In this document: positions 33,240-42,257 of the stretch, one piece after another | How the letters are laid out: every line of letters starts with the position of its first letter | How positions within the stretch are numbered: position 1 is the stretch's first letter | NCBI RefSeq assembly: GCF_900143205.1 | Contig: NZ_FRDH01000003.1 | Coordinates: 124,001 to 188,000 of the forward strand | DNA length: 64,000 bases | Source of the DNA: Butyrivibrio hungatei DSM 14810 | GTDB taxonomy: Bacteria; Bacillota; Clostridia; Lachnospirales; Lachnospiraceae | Direction: 5' to 3' | Program-made: the position numbers and the translations under genes | Notes under the pieces: generated by a model | The model's input: only the letters and a program-made list of their open reading frames with translations | Databases searched by the model: none | Told to the model about the DNA's origin: nothing

Positions 33240-34676
33240 TTAAGCTTCTTCGGCCATAGCCGCTTTTATCATAATCGCACATTCGATTCGCTTTCTCTGA
33301 AGCTCACATCCGTGCTTATATGTCGTATTGATATCGCCGTTAAAATTATAGGCATTTGCAGCACAACCACCGCTACAATAATATCTGGCAAAGCATTTCT
33401 CACACTCAGGTCTTGAGTATACATTACTCTTTTTGAACATCTCCCTGATATCGTTTCTGGTAATACCTTCGTATACATTACCCATAATAAAATCTTCATT
33501 ACCAACAAACTGATGACAAGGATAAAGGTCTCCCCAAGGTGTAACACCAAGATACTCACATCCTGATCCACATCCAGAAAGCCTCTTGGCTACACAAGGA
33601 CCACCTTCAAGGTCGATGTTGAAATGGAAGAAGTTAAATCCTCTTCCCTCTTTCTGTCTTTCAAGATATAACTTAGCAAGCTTATCATATTCCTCGCAAA
33701 GCTTTGGAATGTCCTCATCCTTAAGAGAGTACCAATCTTCTGGCTTGGCTACTACAGGCTCTACAGAGATCTGCTTGAATCCAAGATCAGCAAGATGCTT
33801 GACATCTTCAGAGAAATCAAGGTTATTGTGAGTAAAGGTTCCTCTTACAAAGTATCTGAGCTGATGTCTGCTCTCAGCAACCTTCTGGAACTTGGCAACT
33901 ATATCATCATAGCTACCCTGTCCGCCACGTCTAGGACGCATGAAATCATGAACTTCCTTACGTCCATCGATGGAAAGAACGATGTTACCCATCTCTTTAT
34001 TAACATATTCTAGAATCTCATCATTTAAAAGAGTTCCGTTTGTAGTAATTGTGAAACGGAAGTTTTTGTTATGCTCCTTCTCAATTGAACGACCATACTC
34101 AACGATCTTCTTGACTACTTCCCAGTTCATAAGTGGCTCGCCGCCAAAGAAGTCAACCTCTAAGTTTCTACGATTTCCCGAATTAGCAACAAGGAAATCA
34201 AGAGCTTTCTTACCAACTTCTTCACTCATGAGAGCTCTTCTACCATGGTACTCACCCTCATCAGCAAAACAATATTTACATCTGAGATTACAATCATGTG
34301 CGATATTGAGGCAGAGAGCCTTGACTACAGTCTCTCTGTTCTGGAAATCATCAACATAGTTCTCGTATACATCATCTGTATAAAGAACCTGTGCCACACG
34401 AAGCTCTAAAAGTTCCTCAACTGCTTCATGGATCTCTTCCTGAGAATATTTATCAGAAACACCATCTAAGGAAAGAGCTTCCTTAGAGAGCCATTCTAAA
34501 TCTTCTTTTTTAACTTCCTGTTCGTCATCAGCGGCTGCAGCACTGCCATACTTGCCACTGAGCTTGTCCTCAACAAAACTAACTAGATCAAAAACAACAT
34601 CATCAACTACGTGAACTGACCCGCTGTTAACATCTAGAACAATGTTGTAACCGTTGTTCTTATAAGCGTGAATCAT
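33240..34676 (-). CDS. scfB: SCIFF peptide maturase, radical SAM/SPASM thioether-forming enzyme
   Basis: This 478-residue enzyme installs Cys-thioether crosslinks in the SCIFF peptide. The radical-SAM cluster is CNLRCKYC (about residue 106-113). The SPASM region carries the auxiliary-cluster cysteines: CEYLGVTPWGDLYPC, CEKCFARYYCSGGCAANAYN and a final HGCELQRKRIEC. The N-terminus holds a RiPP recognition-like region (YNIVLDVNSGSVHVVD). The start at 34676 is chosen because TAGGAGATTTT lies just upstream. The precursor gene scfA is 86 bp upstream. Confidence 0.95.
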   Translation of the reverse strand: MIHAYKNNGYNIVLDVNSGSVHVVDDVVFDLVSFVEDKLSGKYGSAAAADDEQEVKKEDLEWLSKEALSLDGVSDKYSQEEIHEAVEELLELRVAQVLYTDDVYENYVDDFQNRETVVKALCLNIAHDCNLRCKYCFADEGEYHGRRALMSEEVGKKALDFLVANSGNRRNLEVDFFGGEPLMNWEVVKKIVEYGRSIEKEHNKNFRFTITTNGTLLNDEILEYVNKEMGNIVLSIDGRKEVHDFMRPRRGGQGSYDDIVAKFQKVAESRHQLRYFVRGTFTHNNLDFSEDVKHLADLGFKQISVEPVVAKPEDWYSLKDEDIPKLCEEYDKLAKLYLERQKEGRGFNFFHFNIDLEGGPCVAKRLSGCGSGCEYLGVTPWGDLYPCHQFVGNEDFIMGNVYEGITRNDIREMFKKSNVYSRPECEKCFARYYCSGGCAANAYNFNGDINTTYKHGCELQRKRIECAIMIKAAMAEEA

Positions 34677-34707
34677 AAAATCTCCTAAACAAGTTTTACA
34701 CAAAGCA

Positions 34708-34729
34708 GGCAGCGACCTCGGCCGCTGCC
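34708..34729 (-). terminator. GC-rich hairpin between scfA and scfB
   Basis: The stem GGCAGCG / CGCTGCC (34708-34714 and 34723-34729) lies in the 85-bp gap. There is no strong T-run, so it is more likely to protect or attenuate the transcript, giving more precursor than maturase. Confidence 0.6.
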
Positions 34730-34761
34730 CGAAATAATTACATTTTCCTAAATATCAAGAA

Positions 34762-34908
34762 TTACTTGCTAAGCTGCTCGCAGCTCTGGTTACCTACTGT
34801 GCAAGATGTCTTGCAAGCAGACTGGCATGATGTCTGGCACTCACCGCATCCGCCCTTCTTCATTGACTCTTTAAGATTTCTTGTAACTAATGACTTTACG
34901 TGCTTCAT
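34762..34908 (-). CDS. scfA: Six-cysteine SCIFF peptide precursor
   Basis: A 48-residue ribosomally made peptide begins MKHVKSLVTRNLKESMKK, followed by a core with six cysteines (residues 21, 24, 28, 32, 36 and 43) interspersed with Thr/Ser: CGECQTSCQS, ACKTSCTVGN, QSCE. It matches the clostridial SCIFF family almost word for word. The partner enzyme is immediately downstream. AGGAGG precedes the ATG and an extended -10 is 60 bp upstream. The product is crosslinked by Cys-Thr thioethers; its biological role is still unknown. Confidence 0.96.
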   Translation of the reverse strand: MKHVKSLVTRNLKESMKKGGCGECQTSCQSACKTSCTVGNQSCEQLSK

Positions 34909-34966
34909 AATTGCCTCCTACTTGAAAATGATAACTAATTTTCCACTTTCGAGTTTTTTACATCGT

Positions 34967-34984
34967 CCTAGTATAACATATTTT
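34967..34984 (-). promoter_or_regulatory. Extended -10 promoter core for scfA
   Basis: The minus strand reads AAAATATGTTATACTAGG, with TG-T-TATACT as the extended -10. The identical 18-mer appears before lepA at 58304-58321. The -35 is weak, as is normal for extended -10 promoters. Confidence 0.55.
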
Positions 34985-34993
34985 GTAAAAAGA

Positions 34994-36274
34994 TTAAAGT
35001 GTTTCTTTTTCTTCGGTTTCCATAGGCGTGTTGACTGTCATGAGGACTTTAGTGATCCTGTTCCTCTTAACGCCTCTTGCAGTAAGCGTAATACCGTTAT
35101 CCAGCGTCACTGTCTCACCGTTTCCAGGGAGTCTGTCAAGGTTTTCGATCATAAGTCCGCCTATGGAGTCATAGTCCTCAGAATCAAGATCTGTTCCAAG
35201 GGCATTGTTGATATCGTCAAGCTTCATATTGCCCTCAACAAGATATCTCTTTCCACCTACGTTCTTGATGAGCTCAGCTTCATCAAGATCATACTCATCT
35301 CTGATCTCGCCAACGATCTCTTCCAAGAGATCTTCCAAGGTGATCATTCCCACAGTAGCGCCATACTCAGATAAAACAAATGCTACGTTCTGGGTCTTTT
35401 CTCTCATTTCCATGAGAAGATCAGCTGTCTTTTTAAACTCATAGGTATAATAAGCTTTTCTGATGTAGTCCTTTATCTTGAAGTTTTCTTTATCTTCAAC
35501 AAGAATAAGGTCTTTTACATTGATAAGGCCTATTATATTGTCCTGTTCATTGCCTTCATACACCGGAATTCTGGTGTACATGTCTTCTTTGAAGACTTTC
35601 ATGACCTCGTTGTAATCGGCATCTGAGCTAACACAGCTCATATCTATCCTTGGGATCATGATATCTTTGGCAAGAGCATCACTAAAATCAAAGACATTGT
35701 AGATGATCTGCTTTTCACCACTTTCGATGACGCCGTCTTCATGGCTTACATCCACGTAGGTCTTGAGTTCTGTCTCAGTCATGGACTGCTTGTTATTAGT
35801 ATCTACTCTTATGATCTTAAGGATGATAGTAGCAATTCCGTTTATTATAAAGCTAAACGGCATCATGATATACATGATAGCTACGATTAGTGGCGCATAC
35901 CACAAAGACAAATTCTCAGCATAAGCTGTTGCTATAGTCTTTGGTATGATCTCACCAAAAATAAGAACAACAAGTGTCAGTATTCCTGTACCTACACCAA
36001 TGAGTTTACTTCCAAAAACATCTGTCACATATACTGTCATAAGTGCAGAAGCACTAAGATTGACAATATTATTGCCAATAAGTATCGCAGAAAGAAGTTT
36101 CTGTGTGTCCTCGCATATATTAAGTACTGTACCAGCGCCTTTTTTGCCATCGTCAAGCATAGCTCTCATCTTGACCTTATTGACTGTCATAAAGGCTGTC
36201 TCAGCAGATGAAAAGAATGCTGATAAAAATACAAGTACGATCAATATAGCGAGCCGTATCGCGTGTGTGTCCAC
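34994..36274 (-). CDS. CNNM/CorC-type membrane protein (hemolysin C-like, DUF21)
   Basis: This 426-residue protein has an N-terminal DUF21 membrane domain with about four helices (AILIVLVFLSAFFSSAETAFM), a CBS-domain pair (MIPRIDMSCVSSDAD; IGLINVKDLILVED) and a C-terminal CorC_HlyC domain (VGEIRDEYDLDE...GGKRYLVEGNMKLDDIN). Relatives export magnesium or cobalt; 'hemolysin' is a legacy name. GTG start behind AGGAGGAAATT. Confidence 0.92.
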   Translation of the reverse strand: MDTHAIRLAILIVLVFLSAFFSSAETAFMTVNKVKMRAMLDDGKKGAGTVLNICEDTQKLLSAILIGNNIVNLSASALMTVYVTDVFGSKLIGVGTGILTLVVLIFGEIIPKTIATAYAENLSLWYAPLIVAIMYIMMPFSFIINGIATIILKIIRVDTNNKQSMTETELKTYVDVSHEDGVIESGEKQIIYNVFDFSDALAKDIMIPRIDMSCVSSDADYNEVMKVFKEDMYTRIPVYEGNEQDNIIGLINVKDLILVEDKENFKIKDYIRKAYYTYEFKKTADLLMEMREKTQNVAFVLSEYGATVGMITLEDLLEEIVGEIRDEYDLDEAELIKNVGGKRYLVEGNMKLDDINNALGTDLDSEDYDSIGGLMIENLDRLPGNGETVTLDNGITLTARGVKRNRITKVLMTVNTPMETEEKETL

Positions 36275-36297
36275 AATTTCCTCCTATAAGAAAACTC

Positions 36298-36612
36298 TTA
36301 ATCCAAGTGAAATACTGGATGAAGATCTACAGCCACAGGGCTGTTATCTGGATTGGTATCCATAATATCTGCCATAAAATCCCACCATTTGCGATTGATA
36401 GGAGTATCAGCACTCTTTGCCCAAAGCTCTTCATCTTCTATCTCGATATATCCATACAACACATTAGTCTCTTCGTCTAAATAGATACTGTAATTGTGTC
36501 CCCCGTGTTCATGGATCATTTCCTGCATCTCAGGCCAAAGCTCGTTGTGACGCTTCTCATACTCTTTTGCCATTCCTGGATACAATTTCATCTTAAAACC
36601 TTTTCTTATCAT
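36298..36612 (-). CDS. rhaM: L-rhamnose mutarotase
   Basis: At 104 residues this is a dimeric alpha-beta barrel mutarotase that interconverts alpha and beta forms of rhamnose. Key pieces are the catalytic His region EKRHNELWPEM, NYSIYLD, LYGYIEIED and the C-terminal NRKWWDFMADIM. No other rhamnose genes are adjacent, so it may serve a dispersed pathway or another sugar. GAGAGGGAATAGAC precedes the ATG. Confidence 0.92.
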   Translation of the reverse strand: MIRKGFKMKLYPGMAKEYEKRHNELWPEMQEMIHEHGGHNYSIYLDEETNVLYGYIEIEDEELWAKSADTPINRKWWDFMADIMDTNPDNSPVAVDLHPVFHLD

Positions 36613-36635
36613 GTCTATTCCCTCTCTAGTTTATA

Positions 36636-37901
36636 TTAGTTCAAAGGATTAAGATAAAACTCCTTTGTCTCCTCATATCCCTGTTCAGAAAGCTGCTGCT
36701 TCTGGAACTTTTTATTTTTATTCATACGTACTACAAGTACCTGCTTGCCTTCCGCTCTTTCTTTCTGAGCTTCTGCAATGATGTCTGACAATCTCTGTCC
36801 CTTAACACCCTTCTCGATAAGATATGCCACCTTGTCGCTCTCTCCAGGAATCTTGAAGCCCTCATCCATCATGATCATGATGATACGCTCAAATCCAATT
36901 GAGAATCCGCAGGCTGGTGTGTCCTGTCCAAGGAACTTACCGACCATCTTGTCGTAACGTCCACCACCGCCGCAGCTTCCGCCGTACTGTGGCATAGCAA
37001 CTTCAAAGATAGTTCCTGTATAATATGACATTCCACGTACAAGTGTAGGATCAAATACCATTTCGAACTGAGCTGACTTAGTAGTCTCTACGCTGCTGAT
37101 GATCTCCTGAAGTCCTTCATTAACTTCTGAAGAAAGGAAATCTCCGAGCTTCTCAGCAATAACCTTAAGTCCATCAACACCACTCTTACCTTCTACTGCT
37201 CTGAAAAGATCAAGATACTTGTCGATGCTCTCCTTGGCATATCCGCTCTTTTCAAGTTCCTCCGCAACGCCATCGATACCGATCTTGTCCATCTTATCAA
37301 GTGTGATGAATACGTTGTCATAATCATCTTCAGCAAATCCGCTGTATGCAGCCATTGCCTTAAGGATCTGACGATCGTTGATACGGATCTTGAAGTCCTT
37401 GAAGCCAAGTCTTCCAAGAGTTGTTGTTGTAGCAAGAATAAGCTCTATCTCAGCAAGGTTGGAAGCTTCGCCTAAAATATCAATATCGCACTGCATGAAC
37501 TGACGATATCTTCCCTTCTGAGGTCTGTCTGCTCTCCATACATTTCCCATCTGAAGTGCCTTGAATGGTGATGGGAGTTCATTGGCATGGTTAGCATAAA
37601 AACGAACAAGAGGAACTGTAAGGTCATAGCGAAGACCTGAATCAGTAAGATCATTTTCCTCTTTAGCAGTCTCTAAATTAAGCTTCTCTCCTCTTTTCAT
37701 AACCTTGAAGATAAGCTTTTCATTTTCGCCGCCCTGCTTACTATTAAGGTTGGCAAGTGACTCAACACAAGGAGTCTCAATAGAAGTAAATCCAAATTCC
37801 GCATAAGTCTTCTTGATAATACCTATGCAGTAATCTCTAAGTTTCATCTCTGAAGGCAAAATATCCTTCATACCGGTAACAGGTTTCTTAATAAGTGCCA
37901 T
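36636..37901 (-). CDS. hisS: Histidine-tRNA ligase
   Basis: This class II aminoacyl-tRNA synthetase has motif 1 (GFTSIETPCVE), motif 2 (ALQMGNVWRADRPQKGRYRQFMQCDIDILGE), histidine motif LVRGMSYYTGTIFEV and motif 3 (GFSIGFERI), then an anticodon-binding domain. I use ATG 37901 (GAAAGGGATTTT upstream), giving 421 residues, the normal size. No T-box leader is visible in the 70 bp upstream. Confidence 0.96.
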   Translation of the reverse strand: MALIKKPVTGMKDILPSEMKLRDYCIGIIKKTYAEFGFTSIETPCVESLANLNSKQGGENEKLIFKVMKRGEKLNLETAKEENDLTDSGLRYDLTVPLVRFYANHANELPSPFKALQMGNVWRADRPQKGRYRQFMQCDIDILGEASNLAEIELILATTTTLGRLGFKDFKIRINDRQILKAMAAYSGFAEDDYDNVFITLDKMDKIGIDGVAEELEKSGYAKESIDKYLDLFRAVEGKSGVDGLKVIAEKLGDFLSSEVNEGLQEIISSVETTKSAQFEMVFDPTLVRGMSYYTGTIFEVAMPQYGGSCGGGGRYDKMVGKFLGQDTPACGFSIGFERIIMIMMDEGFKIPGESDKVAYLIEKGVKGQRLSDIIAEAQKERAEGKQVLVVRMNKNKKFQKQQLSEQGYEETKEFYLNPLN

Positions 37902-37974
37902 AAAATCCCTTTCTATATGCAAAAATAAACATGAAATATTGTACACTTAATACAAGGCCTTTGCAACGTTTTCC

Positions 37975-39927
37975 CTACTTGTTATGTTCAGCGATAAACT
38001 CAACAAACTTATCTGCGGGAAGAGGTCTTGAATAATAGAATCCCTGGATGTAATCACATCCTAATTTCATGATCTGTTTTGCCTGTTCTTCTGTCTCAGC
38101 ACCTTCAGCCACTATTTCTTTTCCAAGGGACTTTATGATCTTGATCATATTGAGCATGACCATATATGAAGTCTCAGAATCAAAGGCAGATTGAATGATA
38201 CTCTTATCAAGCTTGAACACATTAACAGGAAGATTTGATATCCTGGCGATATTGGAATATCCTGTTCCAAAATCGTCCATAGAGAACTTAACTCCTGCCT
38301 TCAGGAGCTTATCAATATTTTCATCAACTACTGTAGTTATATCTTTTTCCCATGTCTCTGTGAGCTCAAAGTTTATCTTGTCAGTGCCAACTCCATGCTT
38401 TTGCAAAATACCAAGAATGTTGTCTGCCATGTTAGTCTGAATGCAGTCCACAATTGAAAGATTAACTTCAATGAAGTCTATTCCCATGTCACAAATGCCA
38501 GTTGATGTGATCATCTTGCAGACAGAGTTGATAACAAAATTGTCTATAGCAAGAACCGCTCCATTGCGCTCAGCAACAGGCATAAAAACAGCAGGTGAGA
38601 TAAAACCAAGCTGCGGATCTTTAAGTCTTACCAGTGCCTCACAGGTTGTATATTTACCTTTTTCAGGGCAATAGATCGGCTGATAATAAACATCAAGGAG
38701 CTTATCTTCAAGTGCATGCTTTACGATGTTATCTATCTTTTTGTCATGCTCAACATACTTAAGATTAAGATCTGTAACTCTGATCATATCTCTGCTAAGT
38801 CTAGCAAGAGCCTTTCTGATGACGCCTCTTATCTCGTTGTACCTCTCAAGCGAATCGATCTCATTAGGAAAGCTTATTGCACAGGTGCTCACAAAGAGCT
38901 TGATCTGGTCATCCTTAAATGCCCAAGTATCTTTAAATCTTTTCTTGACCTGATCAGATATCTTGCCTATAACAGGATCATCCGCGCTCACATCTGGAAT
39001 AATAAGGGCATAGCTGCCGTCTTCAATATAAAAAACATTTGAGCCATCAATAAATGACTTAAAGTATCTTGTAAGCTGCGTTAAAAGGCCTGATGAAACC
39101 TCCAGCTGCTCACTTCCTATTATCACAGCCAGCTTATCAACGTAGACCAACAGGACGGTAAAGGATTTTTTCTGCAAAAGATTCGTAGAAATTGAGAAAT
39201 CAAGTGCCTTTCTGGTGCCTGTTCCAGAAAATCTGTCCATAAACTCACTTGGATTCTGGAAAGTGTATACACAAAGAAGCATAGCGATAGAAACATTAAA
39301 TTCAAATATCGAGCTTGATTTAGTCAGGATCCTTACAGGAATGCCAGCAAACATCAGCATATAATATATAAGGATTGCCAAAAGCTTCTCAGTGCTAAGA
39401 GTCTTGGCGTATTTAACAAGCAAATATGCTCCAAATATGAAATAGAGCCATATTCCAAGATTGATCGTTCCTGCCTGAGGATAGTGATACTGAAGTTCTC
39501 CTCTGCTATCAAAAGAATAGAAAAAATCCGAGAAAAATCCACTAGCGATGACCATTAAGGGATATGCTGCCGGAAGAACTAATATCAGTTTCCTTTTTAA
39601 ATTAGGTGGTTCAATATGAAAAATAGCCAGTACATAGGCCATACTGTAATATGCCATGATATAAATACAGATTCTCTCTATAATCTGAGCTGCGCAATTT
39701 GTGTCATAGGAAACAAGAGCACTTCCTTCACCAAAGGACCATAAATTATGCAATAGTCCCATAACATTCATTACTATTCCATTAAAAATGAGCACACCAA
39801 AAATAGCACTTTGTTTTCCGTAGTAATAATCCTCAGCCAAATAGATGATCAGGATTACCACCAGCAAAATAAGTGATGCAACTGAAAAGCACGCAGTATA
39901 ATGTTGAGGATTGATTATGAATTCCAT
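37975..39927 (-). CDS. Membrane EAL-domain protein, probable c-di-GMP phosphodiesterase
   Basis: This 650-residue protein has about seven N-terminal membrane helices (to about residue 230), a degenerate GGDEF domain (EDGSY where the active-site loop would be) and a C-terminal EAL domain. EAL motifs look complete: CEALVRL, VNLS, FELTE, MDDFGTGYSN, KLDKS, VAEGAE and QGFYYS. I therefore predict c-di-GMP hydrolysis, with the GGDEF domain acting as a GTP sensor or scaffold. It lies 2 bp from a related gene. Confidence 0.9.
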   Translation of the reverse strand: MEFIINPQHYTACFSVASLILLVVILIIYLAEDYYYGKQSAIFGVLIFNGIVMNVMGLLHNLWSFGEGSALVSYDTNCAAQIIERICIYIMAYYSMAYVLAIFHIEPPNLKRKLILVLPAAYPLMVIASGFFSDFFYSFDSRGELQYHYPQAGTINLGIWLYFIFGAYLLVKYAKTLSTEKLLAILIYYMLMFAGIPVRILTKSSSIFEFNVSIAMLLCVYTFQNPSEFMDRFSGTGTRKALDFSISTNLLQKKSFTVLLVYVDKLAVIIGSEQLEVSSGLLTQLTRYFKSFIDGSNVFYIEDGSYALIIPDVSADDPVIGKISDQVKKRFKDTWAFKDDQIKLFVSTCAISFPNEIDSLERYNEIRGVIRKALARLSRDMIRVTDLNLKYVEHDKKIDNIVKHALEDKLLDVYYQPIYCPEKGKYTTCEALVRLKDPQLGFISPAVFMPVAERNGAVLAIDNFVINSVCKMITSTGICDMGIDFIEVNLSIVDCIQTNMADNILGILQKHGVGTDKINFELTETWEKDITTVVDENIDKLLKAGVKFSMDDFGTGYSNIARISNLPVNVFKLDKSIIQSAFDSETSYMVMLNMIKIIKSLGKEIVAEGAETEEQAKQIMKLGCDYIQGFYYSRPLPADKFVEFIAEHNK

Positions 39928-39929
39928 AT

Positions 39930-41882
39930 TTAGCCCTCGTCAAAATATGCATCAATAAAGTTTACGTAAGAACTATCCTTGATAGGTGCGCACAGATAGT
40001 CTCCGATAAGATAATCACATCCAAGACTCTCTGCCATTTCCATGTCATACTTGGTCATAATATCAGTCGCGCATACAAAGATACTGATGTCATGAAAAAG
40101 GTTTACTATGCCCTGTGCCACTTTTTTCATATCCTCTGATTCAGCAGCAGCCCTAAGAACTGAAGAGTCGATATTTACCTGCATTACAGGGAGTGACAAT
40201 ATCTTTTCAAGGTCTCCATAACCACTTCCGAATTTATCAACGATTATGTAACATCCAATATCCTTGAGCATCTTGATATTTCTTTCTGCTATAGTATTCA
40301 TGGTAGTAAGGGTTGTCTCTGTAAGCTTAATACTGACCCAGCTTCCATCAGCCTTTTCTTCTCTAAGGATCCTCTTTACCCTCTTTACGAAGTCCGTTTT
40401 GGAGATCTCACCCTGAGACATCGCTACAACTGCTCTATACTTACCATTTTTATCTCCGGCATTCCAGAAAGCCAGAGCTCTGCAGGCACGTCTAAATACA
40501 TATTCATCCGCATCCATAAGGGTCTGTGTCACAGTTCTCTCAGGAATACGGCCTCTCATATCAATCTCATTTCCAACTTCATCCCGCAAATATCCCACTA
40601 CATCTGCGTTGTAATTGATCTTATAGATCTTGGACAAAAATGGCTGGAACTTGATGACGATCTTCTTTGCTTCCAGATTGTCTCTTGCGAGATTGTCGTA
40701 ATCTCTTTCTTTTTTGAGCTGAATAAAATTGATGCTATCAATATCAAATACAGGACTGTGAATCTCGGCAATATCCTCTGTCACAAGATCTACCTTGGTG
40801 ATGAGTTCTGCTGGGCTAAAATAGTGCCTTGGATAGCTCATAAGGAAGCAATGTCCAGAAACTCTGATAGCCATTCCATCATGTTTCCAGGGTTCATGAA
40901 GTCTGTAAGATATCTTGTACATCAAAGCCTTAACCTTTGCTTCATCATCAGAATGAACAGTTATAGCAAAGACATACTCTGAATATCTGTAGGTATAGGT
41001 AGTTAGTCCAAATTCCTTGAAGCCAACATTCTTGAGGTATTTAGCAATTCTTTTCAAAACGCCAAGCCCCTTCATGTAGCCAATCTCTGAACTAATTGCT
41101 CTGACATTATCTATTGTCACAAAAATGGTGTTATGCTTGCTATTACGCTTAGTCTTGAGATCAAGCCCTTCCATGAAGGCTTTGCGATTTAAGATATTTA
41201 AAGTCTCATCAACCATCTCACTTGGATTCTGAAGAGTGATAAAGATAAACGTAATACTGATAGTGTTAAAAAAGTTCTCTATAAGAAATGTAGGGTATAA
41301 ATACTGCAAAATGATACCTGCATACACAAGAAGAATATATGAAGTAATGATAACCGCAGTCTTGAGCCTCATAAGGTGCTTATATTTAAAGATAAGAACT
41401 ATACCATAAAAGATATAGTAACTGGCAATAACGTAAAAGATATAAAGAAATCTTCCTCTGTGATAAGCACCATCAGATGAATAATAGAATAATATCGGAG
41501 AAAAGAAATTAATAATAATGGCAAAAAAGCCAATAGCATATCCTAATCTAAGCAGTAAAAAACCTTTGAGCGATCTAACAGGATAATAGATGTCAAGAAC
41601 TGACATAATATAAAAAAGATAAGCAAAAGCAGACCCTAAATGTGCAAGGAAAAACAAAGATCCCATGATCATTTCCAAAGTATTGTACCAGGAAGCATCA
41701 ATAGGATTGATCTGAAGATAAGTCTCTACACGTTCAAACGCAGTGGAAAGAAATACTGTCATAAACAGCAATGTAAAAACTCTCTGTCTATAGGCAGGAA
41801 CTCGTCGCCTTGACAAAGAGGTCAATGCTATAGTTATTAAGATGCACAACGCACAAATATCAAAATAAATATTATAATGCAT
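39930..41882 (-). CDS. Membrane protein with degenerate GGDEF and EAL-like domains
   Basis: This 650-residue paralogue has the same layout as its neighbour: a multi-helix N-terminus, a degenerate GGDEF region and an EAL-like C-terminus. The catalytic residues are largely gone. The EAL motif reads GYL, DDFGTG reads VDKFGSG, the active-site Lys region reads VNIDSS and VAEGVE reads VCATDI. It is probably a non-catalytic c-di-GMP receptor or partner. I use ATG 41882 (CTGGAGAGTATTG upstream), which also avoids overlap with the gene upstream. Confidence 0.8.
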   Translation of the reverse strand: MHYNIYFDICALCILITIALTSLSRRRVPAYRQRVFTLLFMTVFLSTAFERVETYLQINPIDASWYNTLEMIMGSLFFLAHLGSAFAYLFYIMSVLDIYYPVRSLKGFLLLRLGYAIGFFAIIINFFSPILFYYSSDGAYHRGRFLYIFYVIASYYIFYGIVLIFKYKHLMRLKTAVIITSYILLVYAGIILQYLYPTFLIENFFNTISITFIFITLQNPSEMVDETLNILNRKAFMEGLDLKTKRNSKHNTIFVTIDNVRAISSEIGYMKGLGVLKRIAKYLKNVGFKEFGLTTYTYRYSEYVFAITVHSDDEAKVKALMYKISYRLHEPWKHDGMAIRVSGHCFLMSYPRHYFSPAELITKVDLVTEDIAEIHSPVFDIDSINFIQLKKERDYDNLARDNLEAKKIVIKFQPFLSKIYKINYNADVVGYLRDEVGNEIDMRGRIPERTVTQTLMDADEYVFRRACRALAFWNAGDKNGKYRAVVAMSQGEISKTDFVKRVKRILREEKADGSWVSIKLTETTLTTMNTIAERNIKMLKDIGCYIIVDKFGSGYGDLEKILSLPVMQVNIDSSVLRAAAESEDMKKVAQGIVNLFHDISIFVCATDIMTKYDMEMAESLGCDYLIGDYLCAPIKDSSYVNFIDAYFDEG

Positions 41883-41905
41883 CAATACTCTCCAGCTCGA
41901 ATCAG

Positions 41906-42166
41906 TTATAGCCACTTAAGCGGATTACTGATTATTTTAGCTCTGGCAATAATATCGTCAGAATTGTCCATCAAGTATTTCTCCAAGCCTCTCACCTCAT
42001 CAGGTGAATATCCATTCTGTTTAATTATTCTACCTTCAGGCAAAACACCCTCTGCAACTTCTAAAGTCGTACCATTTTGTCTCTCGAACTGGACTCTGAC
42101 AATCTTTTTGTCATCCTTGTCCCTCAAAATCGCAGAGTATGTCATTTTCATTTCGCCATCTGACAT
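41906..42166 (-). CDS. Hypothetical small protein
   Basis: This 86-residue soluble protein has no recognised domain. It starts MSDGEMKMTYSAILRDKDDK and ends NPLKWL; composition is charged and it looks like a small alpha-beta fold (IVRVQFERQNG). I use ATG 42166 with AAGG eight bases upstream; an in-frame TTG at 42187 has no such site. It lies 23 bp ahead of the two EAL genes and may be co-transcribed with them. Confidence 0.6.
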   Translation of the reverse strand: MSDGEMKMTYSAILRDKDDKKIVRVQFERQNGTTLEVAEGVLPEGRIIKQNGYSPDEVRGLEKYLMDNSDDIIARAKIISNPLKWL

Positions 42167-42185
42167 TTTATTTACCTTGATCTTC

Positions 42186-42228
42186 AAAATAAAAAAGTGT
42201 TGTTAAAACCAATTGTCCTAACAACACT
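42186..42228 (-). terminator. Rho-independent terminator after the GH35 gene
   Basis: A perfect 9-bp stem AGTGTTGTT / AACAACACT (42196-42204 and 42220-42228) is followed on the minus strand by TTTTTTATTTT. It ends the sugar locus. Confidence 0.85.
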
Positions 42229-42257
42229 ATTTTACCACATATAAAGTACAGGTTAAA

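Noticed and set aside
37902..37974. T-box leader for hisS
   Set aside because: The gap is too short and has no T-box sequence or antiterminator.
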